From an uncultured Acetatifactor sp. (GTDB taxonomy: Bacteria; Bacillota; Clostridia; Lachnospirales; Lachnospiraceae), in contig CAJULV010000007.1 of assembly GCA_910587555.1 (NCBI GenBank), positions 1 through 64,000 of the forward strand: a stretch of DNA of 64,000 nucleotides, given 5' to 3'. Below are positions 1-7,130 of the stretch, piece by piece. Made by a program: the position numbers and the translations under genes. Position 1 is the first letter of the stretch. Every line of letters starts with the position of its first letter. The notes under the pieces are model-generated. The model was not told the origin of the DNA. It did not search any database and worked only from the letters and a program-made list of their open reading frames with translations.

Positions 1-27
1 CTTAGGTCATGGCCAGAATTCCTTCCG

Positions 28-149
28 GGCACTGCTTCGGGCTTCTGCTGTTTATTCGTTCCGCATTCGCCCTCCGCTGTGCCTTTTCCAACCTTTTCCG
101 GCGTGGCACCGCTTCGGACCTCTGCTGTTTTTGGTTCCGCTTTCGCCCT
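28..149. repeat. Two imperfect direct repeats downstream of flgK
   Basis: Two copies of about 45 bases (28-73 and 105-149, offset 77) share a core that reads CTTCGG...TCTGCTGTTT...GTTCCGC.TTCGCCCT. They lie just after the flgK stop codon, between flgK and whatever gene follows beyond the left edge. I see no convincing coding frame across them. They may be a short duplicated intergenic element or the edge of a repetitive coding region cut by the window; the sequence does not decide. Confidence 0.55.
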
Positions 150-197
150 GCCGGTTCTCTGCCCGGCAATCGCGGTCAGTATTTAAACGTTATAGCC

Positions 198-1994
198 TTA
201 TACGCCCAGTGTACTCAGCAGGTGTTCCAGCATCTCATCCAGCACATTGATATAACGGCTGGATGCATTGTATGCATTCTGGAACTTGATCATATTGGAC
301 AGTTCCTCGTCGGAGGAGACTCCCGATACCTGCTCTCTTGCGGCGTAGACGGAATCCACCGTGCCCTCCTGGTTCACATAGATGCTGCGGAAGGCATATC
401 CCGAATTGGCAACCTGCGCTACCAGGTCGTCATAATAATCCACGAAACTGGCCTTTTTCTTCACGTTGGGGTTCAACGAGTATTTCTCTTCCATAAAGGC
501 CTCTTTCAGGCTGTCTGCCGTGGCCTTATCCTCGGAGCCGTCCTCCAGGCGAAATCCCAGCATGGAGGGCTTCTGCATCAGTTCCGCGTCAACCCGCAGG
601 TTCTCAATCGTGTAAAGCGTTTCCCGCGCATCCTGGGGATTCTCCTGGTTTTCTTCGTTGTAGACCCAGTATTCCTTCTCTTCCTGCTGTCCTGTAGGAT
701 TCCCGTTCTCATCCAGCACGTCCACCATTCCGGTCACCTTTCTGTATCCCTCGGAAGAAACCTTGGTAAACATCTGGATGGGGCTGCCGTCATCCTTTCG
801 CATATAGCCGCCCACATTGTTCTCGCAAAAGTACTCACCCTTCTTGACCAGGACGGTTCCGTCCGCAGCCAGCACGTCCGCTTCCGCCTGCTTTACGCCT
901 GCCGCGGCAGCCAGGATTTCATTTACCTTCACTGCCACATTGTGAATCAGCTGGTCAAATTCCGCCTGGATGTTCATGAGAATGGACTGTGACACATTGC
1001 CGTACGTCTTCTCGTCCGCTACATCCGTGTAGTTGGCCCTGTGATCCCCTCTCGCCAGCAGCATGGCCTTCAATCCGCCGATGTCCGTATTCAGGTTTGA
1101 AGAAATCTCTTTATTTAATTTAAAAACTTCCGCCCCGTCTATAATATACTCCCTCTTGCCGTTGGCTAGGGTGCGGTAAGTAGCGTTCTCATACCAGAAA
1201 GGTGTATAAAATCCGGTGTTCTCATCCACATCAAGCCCGATTTCGAAACACCGGTCTCCCTTTATGAAATCCGTCCCTTCGATTTTCACCCAGACATTCC
1301 CTCGTATGTCCTCGCCAAAATCGATATCCACCATCTGGGACAATTCGTCCAGAAGCTGGTCCCTGGCATCCCGCAAATCGTTGGCGCTCTCTATACCGCC
1401 GGTTTCAATGCCTCTGATAGCCTCGTTCAGGGTAATCAATTTCTGCCCGTAGGAATTGATAATCTCTACCTGCTCCTTGATCTGGGCATTCAGATTATCC
1501 TGATAAGCGCTCAGTCCCCCGTACACAGCCTGCGCCTTTTCCACAAATTCCGCAGCACTTTGTACAAACAGCCCCTGCGTAACCGAGCTGGAGGGATCCT
1601 TCGTCAATTCCTGGATAGATGTCCAGAAATCCGTCAGTGTGTTCTGGAAGGCCTCTCCGTTCATCTCTCCCAGCTGGTCCTCCACCTCGGACATCACCTC
1701 GGCGGACACCTGATAGAACATGCTGCGCCCGGACTCCCTGCGGTATGATTTGTCAAGAAAATAATCCCTTATATGTTTTACTCTGGAATAAGTAACACCA
1801 AGTCCCGTCTGCTGATTGGTGATGGCCTTGGCATTGACTGCGAGAGTCATATAACTCTTCGTAGACTGCTGCACCTGCTGTCTCACATAGCCGGTGGTAT
1901 CAAGATTAGAAAGATTATGCGCTGTGGTGTTCAGCGCATTCTGACTGGTTTGCATTCCCGAATTTCCGACATATAAACTTCCCATTAACGGCAT
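198..1994 (-). CDS. flgK: Flagellar hook-associated protein 1 (FlgK)
   Basis: 598 residues, the normal size for FlgK, which forms the first junction ring between hook and filament outside the cell. The N-terminus (MPLMGSLYVGNSGM..., then ALNTTAHNLSNLDTTGYVRQ) is the conserved flagellar rod/hook helix with the N-T-x-G-Y signature, and the C-terminus ends in the matching coiled-coil segment (SNMIKFQNAYNASSRYINVL). No signal peptide, as expected for a type III flagellar export substrate. The middle (about 300-450) is the variable exposed part. The start ATG follows a GAGGT ribosome site. It is the last gene of flgM-flgN-flgK transcribed from a sigma-28 promoter; flgL would be expected next, beyond the left edge. 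Confidence 0.96.
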   Translation of the reverse strand: MPLMGSLYVGNSGMQTSQNALNTTAHNLSNLDTTGYVRQQVQQSTKSYMTLAVNAKAITNQQTGLGVTYSRVKHIRDYFLDKSYRRESGRSMFYQVSAEVMSEVEDQLGEMNGEAFQNTLTDFWTSIQELTKDPSSSVTQGLFVQSAAEFVEKAQAVYGGLSAYQDNLNAQIKEQVEIINSYGQKLITLNEAIRGIETGGIESANDLRDARDQLLDELSQMVDIDFGEDIRGNVWVKIEGTDFIKGDRCFEIGLDVDENTGFYTPFWYENATYRTLANGKREYIIDGAEVFKLNKEISSNLNTDIGGLKAMLLARGDHRANYTDVADEKTYGNVSQSILMNIQAEFDQLIHNVAVKVNEILAAAAGVKQAEADVLAADGTVLVKKGEYFCENNVGGYMRKDDGSPIQMFTKVSSEGYRKVTGMVDVLDENGNPTGQQEEKEYWVYNEENQENPQDARETLYTIENLRVDAELMQKPSMLGFRLEDGSEDKATADSLKEAFMEEKYSLNPNVKKKASFVDYYDDLVAQVANSGYAFRSIYVNQEGTVDSVYAAREQVSGVSSDEELSNMIKFQNAYNASSRYINVLDEMLEHLLSTLGV

Positions 1995-2036
1995 AACATT
2001 TACCTCACGTTCTACAAGGATACAGCGCCCCGAGGG

Positions 2037-2555
2037 CTACTGTTTTGCATCAAAATTTCCGCTGGCCACACCCATCTGCGCTCCTGAATTGTATGCGCTT
2101 TTGGTGTAATTCGCCGTCTCCGGCGCTGCTTTGGATGCCTGCAGAATGTTCATCTCAAATTCCACCATCTCCAGTGCATTTACCAGCAGTTCCCTATTTT
2201 GTTCGTTAATCCGGCGCAATTCCCGGACGCTGCTCTGCAGTCTGTCATGTGCCTCGGCCAGCTTCGCCTGTTCTTCGGGGCGCAGTGACATCAATTCAAT
2301 CATCTTAGAGAGCTTTAACGTTTCAACATCCCTGTTTAATACGTTGGCAATGTCCGCGGTCACTTCCGACCTTCTCCTGTCCAGATGGGTGACCCGTCCT
2401 ACCGCTTCCTGTTCATCATCCGTGATTTTCTGTAAATTCTCCAGATTTGCACTGGCAATCACCTGTGTCTTCTTCTGGGATAAAGCCAGAAGTTCATCGT
2501 ACGCATCACATTCCTGACCAAGTACCTCGATCAGGTTTTCCATTAAACTCGCCAC
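2037..2555 (-). CDS. flgN: FlgN-family export chaperone for hook-associated proteins
   Basis: 172 residues, predominantly helical and charged, with a FlgN-type body: an N-terminal helix (ENLIEVLGQECDAYDELLAL), a K-x-x-VI-x-x-N-x-x-L-x-x-I-x-x-x-E-Q segment, then a long second helix around residues 90-140. FlgN is a cytoplasmic chaperone that keeps FlgK and FlgL unfolded for export. The position directly between flgM and flgK, its usual neighbourhood in Firmicutes, supports the call strongly. A GTG start at 2555 sits 5 bases after AAGGA; an internal ATG at residue 5 has no site at good spacing. The last 30 residues are Ala/Ser/Asn-rich and probably disordered. Confidence 0.88.
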   Translation of the reverse strand: MASLMENLIEVLGQECDAYDELLALSQKKTQVIASANLENLQKITDDEQEAVGRVTHLDRRRSEVTADIANVLNRDVETLKLSKMIELMSLRPEEQAKLAEAHDRLQSSVRELRRINEQNRELLVNALEMVEFEMNILQASKAAPETANYTKSAYNSGAQMGVASGNFDAKQ

Positions 2556-2563
2556 AGGTTTCC

Positions 2564-2860
2564 TTACCTCGTTTCCTCATAAGTCGCATCCAGCTCGGCC
2601 GCCTTCTGCATAAGCTTCCGGGCAAATGATGTCGTATCCACCTGATAAGTGCCGTTCTGGACTTTTGCTTTAATAGGAGCGACCAAATCTTCCCTGATAT
2701 CGGGAGCTCCTGCAAGCGCCGCCTGCGCCGCCCTGATTTCCCTTCCCAAATCGCTGAACTGCAGCTGGTCTGTCTGGGCCGCACCGCTCTTTTCACGTAC
2801 CTTGTTCACCTTTTTTGTCTGATACAACTGATGAACCTGATTATATGCTTCTATACGCAT
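2564..2860 (-). CDS. flgM: Anti-sigma-28 factor FlgM
   Basis: 98 residues, typical FlgM length. FlgM binds FliA/sigma-28 until hook completion and is then exported. The N-terminus (MRIEAYNQVHQLYQTKKV) is the disordered export region and the second half (SDLGREIRAAQAALAGAPDIREDLVAPIKAKVQNGTY...) is the sigma-binding helix set; the run I-K-x-K-V-x-N-G-T-Y is the family hallmark. The ribosome site AGGGAGGAG is strong. It is the first gene behind a consensus sigma-28 promoter, so it feeds back on its own transcription. The flgN start follows 8 bases after its stop. Confidence 0.94.
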   Translation of the reverse strand: MRIEAYNQVHQLYQTKKVNKVREKSGAAQTDQLQFSDLGREIRAAQAALAGAPDIREDLVAPIKAKVQNGTYQVDTTSFARKLMQKAAELDATYEETR

Positions 2861-2914
2861 TTCGGACTCCTCCCTTCCTGAATGATTGAGTCTCGTTGTA
2901 ATTGCTTATTTAAA

Positions 2915-2941
2915 TTATCGGCAGGAGATTCAAATACTTTA
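2915..2941 (-). promoter_or_regulatory. Sigma-28 (FliA/SigD) promoter for flgM-flgN-flgK
   Basis: Read on the minus strand: TAAA (2938-2941), exactly 15 bases, then GCCGATAA (2915-2922). This is a perfect match to the sigma-28 consensus TAAA-N15-GCCGATAA. It lies in the 96-base gap between thyX and flgM, about 55 bases upstream of the flgM start codon, and marks the operon as a late (class III) flagellar unit. Confidence 0.93.
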
Positions 2942-2956
2942 GTGTTACCGGAAAAA

Positions 2957-3625
2957 TTAAGGACGATATGGTTTCCGTCCGCAGCTTTTCTTTTCGCTGC
3001 AGTACCCGGACACCTCACATTTCGGCACAAAATAATGTTCTACCAGGTATTTCCACTCCTCCGAATATTCCGAAAGCGCCCTGCAGATATCGCCCATCAG
3101 GAGCCGATACTCCCAGTATGCCCTGGTGCAGAGCCGCTGGCGGGACATCTCTATCAGATTGCGGACATTGCGCTTGTCTACAATTTTCGTAGACATTCCC
3201 AGCGGAAGGAGCATGGCGGCATCCTCCCGCGGAATCCCGCAGCCGCTCTCCAGGCGGCTGCACGCTTCGGCTATGGCGGACATGGTATCTCTGTAGATTT
3301 TCTCCGCCTCCGGATTACCGGACACGGACGGCGGTGTCGTATAGGAGAAATTTTTGTAGCTGACATAGCGTGTGCTTGCCTGCAGCCTGGTAGGCGCGCC
3401 GCCGATATGGGTGTACCATTCCCTGATGACACGGGCCGAGTATCCGTCCAGTACCATCTCCACATTGACATACTCCAAAACCCGGTGGTGGCCTGATTGA
3501 ATGCATTCAAGCCCCCGCCTGTAATTCTTTTCGTCGTTGTCAATGTCCCCTCCCCAGCACACGCCTGCACGCCGGCCCATCAGCGTAATGGGATTCCTGG
3601 GCGTTTCATTCAATATTGTAATCAT
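2957..3625 (-). CDS. thyX: FAD-dependent thymidylate synthase ThyX, motif-variant form
   Basis: 222 residues from the ATG at 3625, which follows AGAGGA by 6 bases; a longer frame upstream to 3685 lacks homology. ThyX makes dTMP from dUMP with FAD, NADPH and methylene-tetrahydrofolate. The ThyX pattern is visible: S-G-H-H-R-V-L-E-Y early, then W-Y-T-H-I-G...TRLQASTRY, and a C-terminal R-N-L-I-E-M-S-R-QRLC block. The classic RHR-x7-S signature is altered: WFRHR is replaced by WYTHI and the active Arg/Ser cluster is in TRLQASTRY, two residues longer. I take this as a divergent ThyX branch. The C-terminus is Cys-rich (residues C-E-V-S-G-Y-C...C). It is preceded by an XRE regulator 65 bases away, probably co-transcribed. 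Confidence 0.85.
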   Translation of the reverse strand: MITILNETPRNPITLMGRRAGVCWGGDIDNDEKNYRRGLECIQSGHHRVLEYVNVEMVLDGYSARVIREWYTHIGGAPTRLQASTRYVSYKNFSYTTPPSVSGNPEAEKIYRDTMSAIAEACSRLESGCGIPREDAAMLLPLGMSTKIVDKRNVRNLIEMSRQRLCTRAYWEYRLLMGDICRALSEYSEEWKYLVEHYFVPKCEVSGYCSEKKSCGRKPYRP

Positions 3626-3689
3626 TCTGCTTCCTCTGCCTTTCCTGTCACTTTGTACGTCCCGTTCCCGTAAACGGATTTTCACACGC

Positions 3690-4055
3690 CTATACGGATT
3701 CCGGGGACTCTGCCAATGCCTGCAGATAGCCCTGGACCCGATCTTTTCCGGGCTTTCCCAGCTTCCGGTATTTTTCGATGAGAAAATACTCCTCCGAGCC
3801 TCTGCGGACCATCAGGTAATCCGCATTGGCTTCCACGGTTTCCGCCTCCGCCGCGTCCGCGCCGTCTCCCAGCAGCTGAGCCGGCGTCACCCCCAGCGTG
3901 TCGCAGATTGCCATAATCTTGTCAGCGGCCGGGTTGGTTTTCTTCCTCTTCCAGTCGCTGATGGTACTCTGCGCTATTCCGGTTTCTTCCGAGAACCTTT
4001 TCCGGCTTATATTCTTTTTATCCATTATGTCAAATATTTTTTCACTTATTATCAT
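3690..4055 (-). CDS. XRE-family DNA-binding regulator
   Basis: 121 residues. Residues about 5-65 form a Cro/C1-type helix-turn-helix (KKNISRKRFSEETGIAQSTI, SDWKRKKTNPAADKIMAICD, then LGVTPAQLLGDG), followed by an acidic linker and a helical tail (EKYRKLGKPGKDRVQGYLQA) typical of small clostridial XRE proteins. It is divergent from the MFS transporter and upstream of thyX in the same direction. A repeated motif, ATGTACAGTA, lies at 4173 and 4213 around its own -10 box, suggesting autoregulation. Target and signal are unknown. Confidence 0.85.
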   Translation of the reverse strand: MIISEKIFDIMDKKNISRKRFSEETGIAQSTISDWKRKKTNPAADKIMAICDTLGVTPAQLLGDGADAAEAETVEANADYLMVRRGSEEYFLIEKYRKLGKPGKDRVQGYLQALAESPESV

Positions 4056-4172
4056 AATTTCTGCCTTTCTGTCTCCGCATCACCGGCAGGCCTGCTGATT
4101 TGCGTCCTGTACGCGGCCCATTCTGTTTCTGTTCCCTGCATCTCCCGCAGGCCGCTTCCGCCGCCGTTGTCC

Positions 4173-4225
4173 ATGTACAGTAGTAACAGTCCAGGCAGGG
4201 CGCTGAACTGTTATGTACAGTATAC
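4173..4225. promoter_or_regulatory. Candidate XRE operator repeats
   Basis: ATGTACAGTA occurs at 4173-4182 and 4213-4222. The second lies in an inverted repeat ACTGT-N5-ACAGT that covers the -10 box of the XRE gene promoter, where repressor binding would block transcription. An 18-base version (4208-4225) recurs with one mismatch at 60227-60244. Binding by the adjacent XRE protein is inference. Confidence 0.45.
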
Positions 4226-4247
4226 TTGGAACGCCCATATTTTTCAA
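4219..4247 (-). promoter_or_regulatory. Sigma-A promoter of the XRE-thyX unit
   Basis: Minus strand TTGAAA (4242-4247), 17-base spacer, TATACT (4219-4224). Both boxes are close to consensus and it points at the XRE gene starting at 4055. Confidence 0.7.
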
Positions 4248-4259
4248 GCACTTCTTGAA
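4243..4259. promoter_or_regulatory. Palindrome joining two divergent -35 boxes
   Basis: TTCAAG-CACTT-CTTGAA is a perfect 6-base inverted repeat. Each arm overlaps the -35 box (TTGAAA) of one of the two divergent promoters, so one bound protein could control both the XRE-thyX unit and the MFS gene. It could also be an accident of two facing TTGAA boxes. Confidence 0.5.
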
Positions 4260-4283
4260 AGCCGTCCCTCCCTGTGATATAAT
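4255..4283 (+). promoter_or_regulatory. Sigma-A promoter of the MFS transporter
   Basis: TTGAAA (4255-4260), 17-base spacer, TATAAT (4278-4283), leaving a leader of about 110 bases before the MFS start codon. The rest of the 4056-4399 gap shows no gene. Confidence 0.8.
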
Positions 4284-4399
4284 GGCCTTATTGATTCATT
4301 GTTTAAAATGCATTCGCATAATCATCCATATTATCATGCGGGCATCTTCTCCGTACACCTTCCAAACGGCACTTTTCACGAGAAAGGACGAGGTTTCAC

Positions 4400-5743
4400 A
4401 TGAACGAGAGCAAACTGAACAACAAACGAACCGTCCTGGTAGGGCTGGCATTTCTGTCCATCTGTTCCTTCTGGCAGATGTATGACAGCGTGGTTCCCCT
4501 GATACTGCGGGAAACATTCGGCATGGACGAGTCCCTCACCGGCGTCATCATGGCCGCGGACAACATCCTGGCGCTGTTTCTACTGCCGCTCTTCGGCGGG
4601 CTTTCAGACCGGACAGACACCAGGCTGGGGCGCCGGACTCCCTACATTATGGCAGGCACCGCCGGAGCCGTCATCCTGATGAACCTGCTGCCGGTCCTGG
4701 ACAACAGCTATTCCCGCCAGGCGGCTCCCTTCAAGCTGGCCGCCTTCGTGATTGTACTGGGACTGCTGCTGATCTCCATGGGCACTTACCGTTCGCCTGC
4801 CGTGGCCCTGATGCCCGATATTACCGCCAAACCGCTGCGAAGCAAGGCCAATGCCATCATCAACCTGATGGGAGCCGTGGGCGGCATACTGTATCTGGGC
4901 GTGGCCGCGGTGCTGTATCCCACCTCCCGGGTAGCGGATCTGGCGCATGTGAATTACCAGCCTCTTTTTCTGGTGGTATCCGCCGTCATGGCAGTGGCGG
5001 TCATCGTCCTGCTGCTGACCATCCGGGAACCGGAACTGGCCGCCAGGAACCGGGAGCTGGAAAAACGGCATCCCGAATGGAATCTCGCGGAGGATGACGG
5101 CAGCGGCAGCGAGACTCTGCCGAAGCCCGTCAGGCGCAGCCTCATGTTCCTGCTTGCCTCCATCGCGCTGTGGTACATCGGATATAACGGCGTCACTACC
5201 TGGTTTACCACCTATATTTCACAGATCATGGGCGAGGGCCTGGGCGGCGCTTCCACCTGTCTGCTGGTTGCCACCGCAGGCGCCATTGTCTCCTATATTC
5301 CCATCGGTGTGGCAGCCTCCAAAGTCGGGCGGCGAAAGACTATCATGGCAGGTGTTATTCTGTTGGCATCCTGCTTTATTGCGGGATATTTTCTGACTAC
5401 ACTGTTTTCTTCCATTAATCCTGTCATGTTCGTGGCCTTTGCCCTGGTGGGACTGGCCTGGGCCGCCATCAATGTGAACTCCCTGCCCATGGTGGTGGAG
5501 ATGTGCCGCGGCAGCGACGTGGGAAAATTTACCGGCTACTACTACACCGCTTCCATGACGGCACAGGTCATCACTCCGGTGCTGGCGGGATCCCTTATGA
5601 AAAAAATCAGCTACCAGGTGCTTTTCCCTTACGCAGCCTTTTTCGTCCTTCTCAGCTTCGTGACCATGTGCTTCGTCCGCCACGGAGACAGCAGGGCGGA
5701 GGCGAAGAGCGGACTGGCAGCATTTGAATACATGGACGACTGA
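4400..5743 (+). CDS. MFS transporter, SLC45/sugar:cation symporter-like
   Basis: 447 residues with about twelve hydrophobic segments. The first helix (FLSICSFWQMYDSVVPLILRE), the early A-x-D-N-x-x-A-LFLLPLFGGLSDRTDTRLGRRTPYI stretch and GAVGG ILYL segment resemble the SLC45 / glycoside-pentoside-hexuronide group of the major facilitator superfamily, inner-membrane carriers for oligosaccharides or glycosides. The G-x-x-x-D-R-x-G-R-R-T-P loop between helices 2 and 3 and the G-R-R-K-T repeat between helices 8 and 9 are diagnostic of MFS. Ribosome site GAGG lies 6 bases upstream of ATG. Substrate cannot be read from the sequence. It has its own promoter and is followed by a phosphodiesterase 184 bases on. 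Confidence 0.85.
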   Translation: MNESKLNNKRTVLVGLAFLSICSFWQMYDSVVPLILRETFGMDESLTGVIMAADNILALFLLPLFGGLSDRTDTRLGRRTPYIMAGTAGAVILMNLLPVLDNSYSRQAAPFKLAAFVIVLGLLLISMGTYRSPAVALMPDITAKPLRSKANAIINLMGAVGGILYLGVAAVLYPTSRVADLAHVNYQPLFLVVSAVMAVAVIVLLLTIREPELAARNRELEKRHPEWNLAEDDGSGSETLPKPVRRSLMFLLASIALWYIGYNGVTTWFTTYISQIMGEGLGGASTCLLVATAGAIVSYIPIGVAASKVGRRKTIMAGVILLASCFIAGYFLTTLFSSINPVMFVAFALVGLAWAAINVNSLPMVVEMCRGSDVGKFTGYYYTASMTAQVITPVLAGSLMKKISYQVLFPYAAFFVLLSFVTMCFVRHGDSRAEAKSGLAAFEYMDD

Positions 5744-5927
5744 AATTCCGCCCCTGATAACACGAATTACTGCAAAACTATTCCACGTGCAGTATAAGTA
5801 TATATCAGCAGCCACAATCAGCATGTTATGCGAAAGTATGGATATTAAAGCCGTTAACTATAGCTGTCATTGCACAAAACCACCCGGCACAAATCCTGTA
5901 TCATATAAGAACACAAGGAGTCCAGAT

Positions 5928-6758
5928 ATGGTAATACTACTGATTTTAATCTCGCTTGCATTTATTATCTTCTTAACCTGGTGCCTGTTACTGCAGCCAC
6001 GCGGGAAGCAGCCCGGTTGGGAGAAACTTTCCGGAGTCCGCTATGCCCACCGCGGCCTCCACAATACGATAGAAGGAGTGCCGGAAAATTCTCTTGCGGC
6101 TTTCCGAAAAGCAGCTGACTGCGGCTTCGGCGCGGAACTGGATGTCCATCTGATGGCGGACGGCAGCCTGGCTGTTGTGCATGACAGCAATCTACAGCGG
6201 GTCTGCGGTAAAAATCTGATCATTGAAGATATGACATCGGAAGAATTGCAGCATTATCCTCTGCAGGGAACAAAAGAGACCATTCCCCTGCTGCAGGATG
6301 TTCTGGATGTGTTTGAAGGAAAAACACCGCTCATCATTGAGCTGAAGGCAGAACGGGGAAATGCTGCCGCTCTGACGGATGCCGTCATGAATTTACTGAA
6401 AAACCGGAAGGCGGATTATTGCATCGAATCTTTCCATCCGGCAGTATTGCTTCATCTGAAAAAACATTATTCCCAGGTGATCCGCGGACAGCTCAGCCAG
6501 AATTTTCTTCGGACCAGCGAAGTGAGAAATCTGTCCTGGCCGGTACGTGTGATTCTTACATTCCTGCTGACCACATTCCTCACCCGGCCTGATTTTATCG
6601 CCTACAACTATCTTGACCGCTCCTGCTCCAGCCTGCGCCTGATGAAGAGGCTGTACCATGTGCAGGAAGTCGGGTGGACCATAAGGAACTGCGAAAGTAT
6701 GGAAGCATTGGAAAAGGAAAATGTCATTCCTATTTTTGAAGGGTTTATTCCTGATTGA
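5928..6758 (+). CDS. Membrane-anchored glycerophosphodiester phosphodiesterase
   Basis: 276 residues from ATG 5928, which follows AAGGAG by 7 bases; the open frame continues upstream to 5724 without homology. An N-terminal transmembrane helix (residues 2-22, VILLILISLAFIIFLTWCLL) precedes a GDPD TIM-barrel: AHRGLH with the catalytic His, E-L-D-V-H-L-M-A-DG with metal ligands, V-V-H-D with the second His, and I-I-E-L-K. This family hydrolyses glycerophosphodiesters to glycerol-3-phosphate and an alcohol, here probably at the outer or inner membrane face. The C-terminal C-E-S-M-E-A-L is the usual NTR-like end. It probably follows the MFS gene in the same transcript, though 184 bases separate them. 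Confidence 0.9.
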   Translation: MVILLILISLAFIIFLTWCLLLQPRGKQPGWEKLSGVRYAHRGLHNTIEGVPENSLAAFRKAADCGFGAELDVHLMADGSLAVVHDSNLQRVCGKNLIIEDMTSEELQHYPLQGTKETIPLLQDVLDVFEGKTPLIIELKAERGNAAALTDAVMNLLKNRKADYCIESFHPAVLLHLKKHYSQVIRGQLSQNFLRTSEVRNLSWPVRVILTFLLTTFLTRPDFIAYNYLDRSCSSLRLMKRLYHVQEVGWTIRNCESMEALEKENVIPIFEGFIPD

Positions 6759-6767
6759 TTTCAGATA

Positions 6768-6929
6768 TTAAGTTCTTGCTTTTGACAGTTTCTCAAATTC
6801 TACTGCCCTGTTATGTAGAAATGATTCAATATCTTTATCTTCAGTACATGTATAAGAAGACAAAAAACGTTCCAACTGTTCTTTGCCTCCTTCAAAATTT
6901 GCAATTAATGCTTTGAGCGGGATAAGCAC
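6768..6929 (-). pseudogene. Truncated N-terminus of a GNAT-type acetyltransferase
   Basis: Reading the minus strand from a GTG at 6929 gives about 53 residues, LIPLKALIANFEGGKEQLER then FLSS...ESFLHNRAVEFEKLSKART, then TAA. I recognise this as the opening of a clostridial GNAT N-acetyltransferase whose continuation after K-x-R-T-Y-L is missing, so the catalytic domain is gone. The remnant sits between the phosphodiesterase and the ABC exporter. It may have been half of a two-gene module with the small frame just upstream. A functional micropeptide is unlikely. Confidence 0.55.
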
Positions 6930-6944
6930 TGTTTTAATAATCTC

Positions 6945-7130
6945 TCACTCCTCTCTCTCCGCATCTGAAAAGGGATGTTGTGAAAGAGGCTTTTGAGGCA
7001 CGTCAGCATTCATAACATCTATCAGTTTTTTCAAAGATTCTACATCCTGAATTTCAATTTTGCGATCAAAAGTACTTGTTGCGCAACCTGTTTCAGAAAA
7101 AAGCAAAAAATCACTCAAACTGCGAAGCAT
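6945..7130 (-). CDS. Small unrecognised protein or remnant next to the GNAT fragment
   Basis: A 61-residue frame overlapping the end of the ABC exporter gene by 20 bases and ending 16 bases before the GNAT remnant's GTG. The part KIEIQDVESLKKLIDVMNAD looks like real protein (helical, charged), whereas the first 20 residues probably reflect overlap with the exporter frame. GGAG in its last codons is placed as a ribosome site for the following GNAT fragment, as in a two-gene operon. I do not recognise the family; it is either a surviving partner of a broken module or decay. Confidence 0.3.
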   Translation of the reverse strand: MLRSLSDFLLFSETGCATSTFDRKIEIQDVESLKKLIDVMNADVPQKPLSQHPFSDAEREE

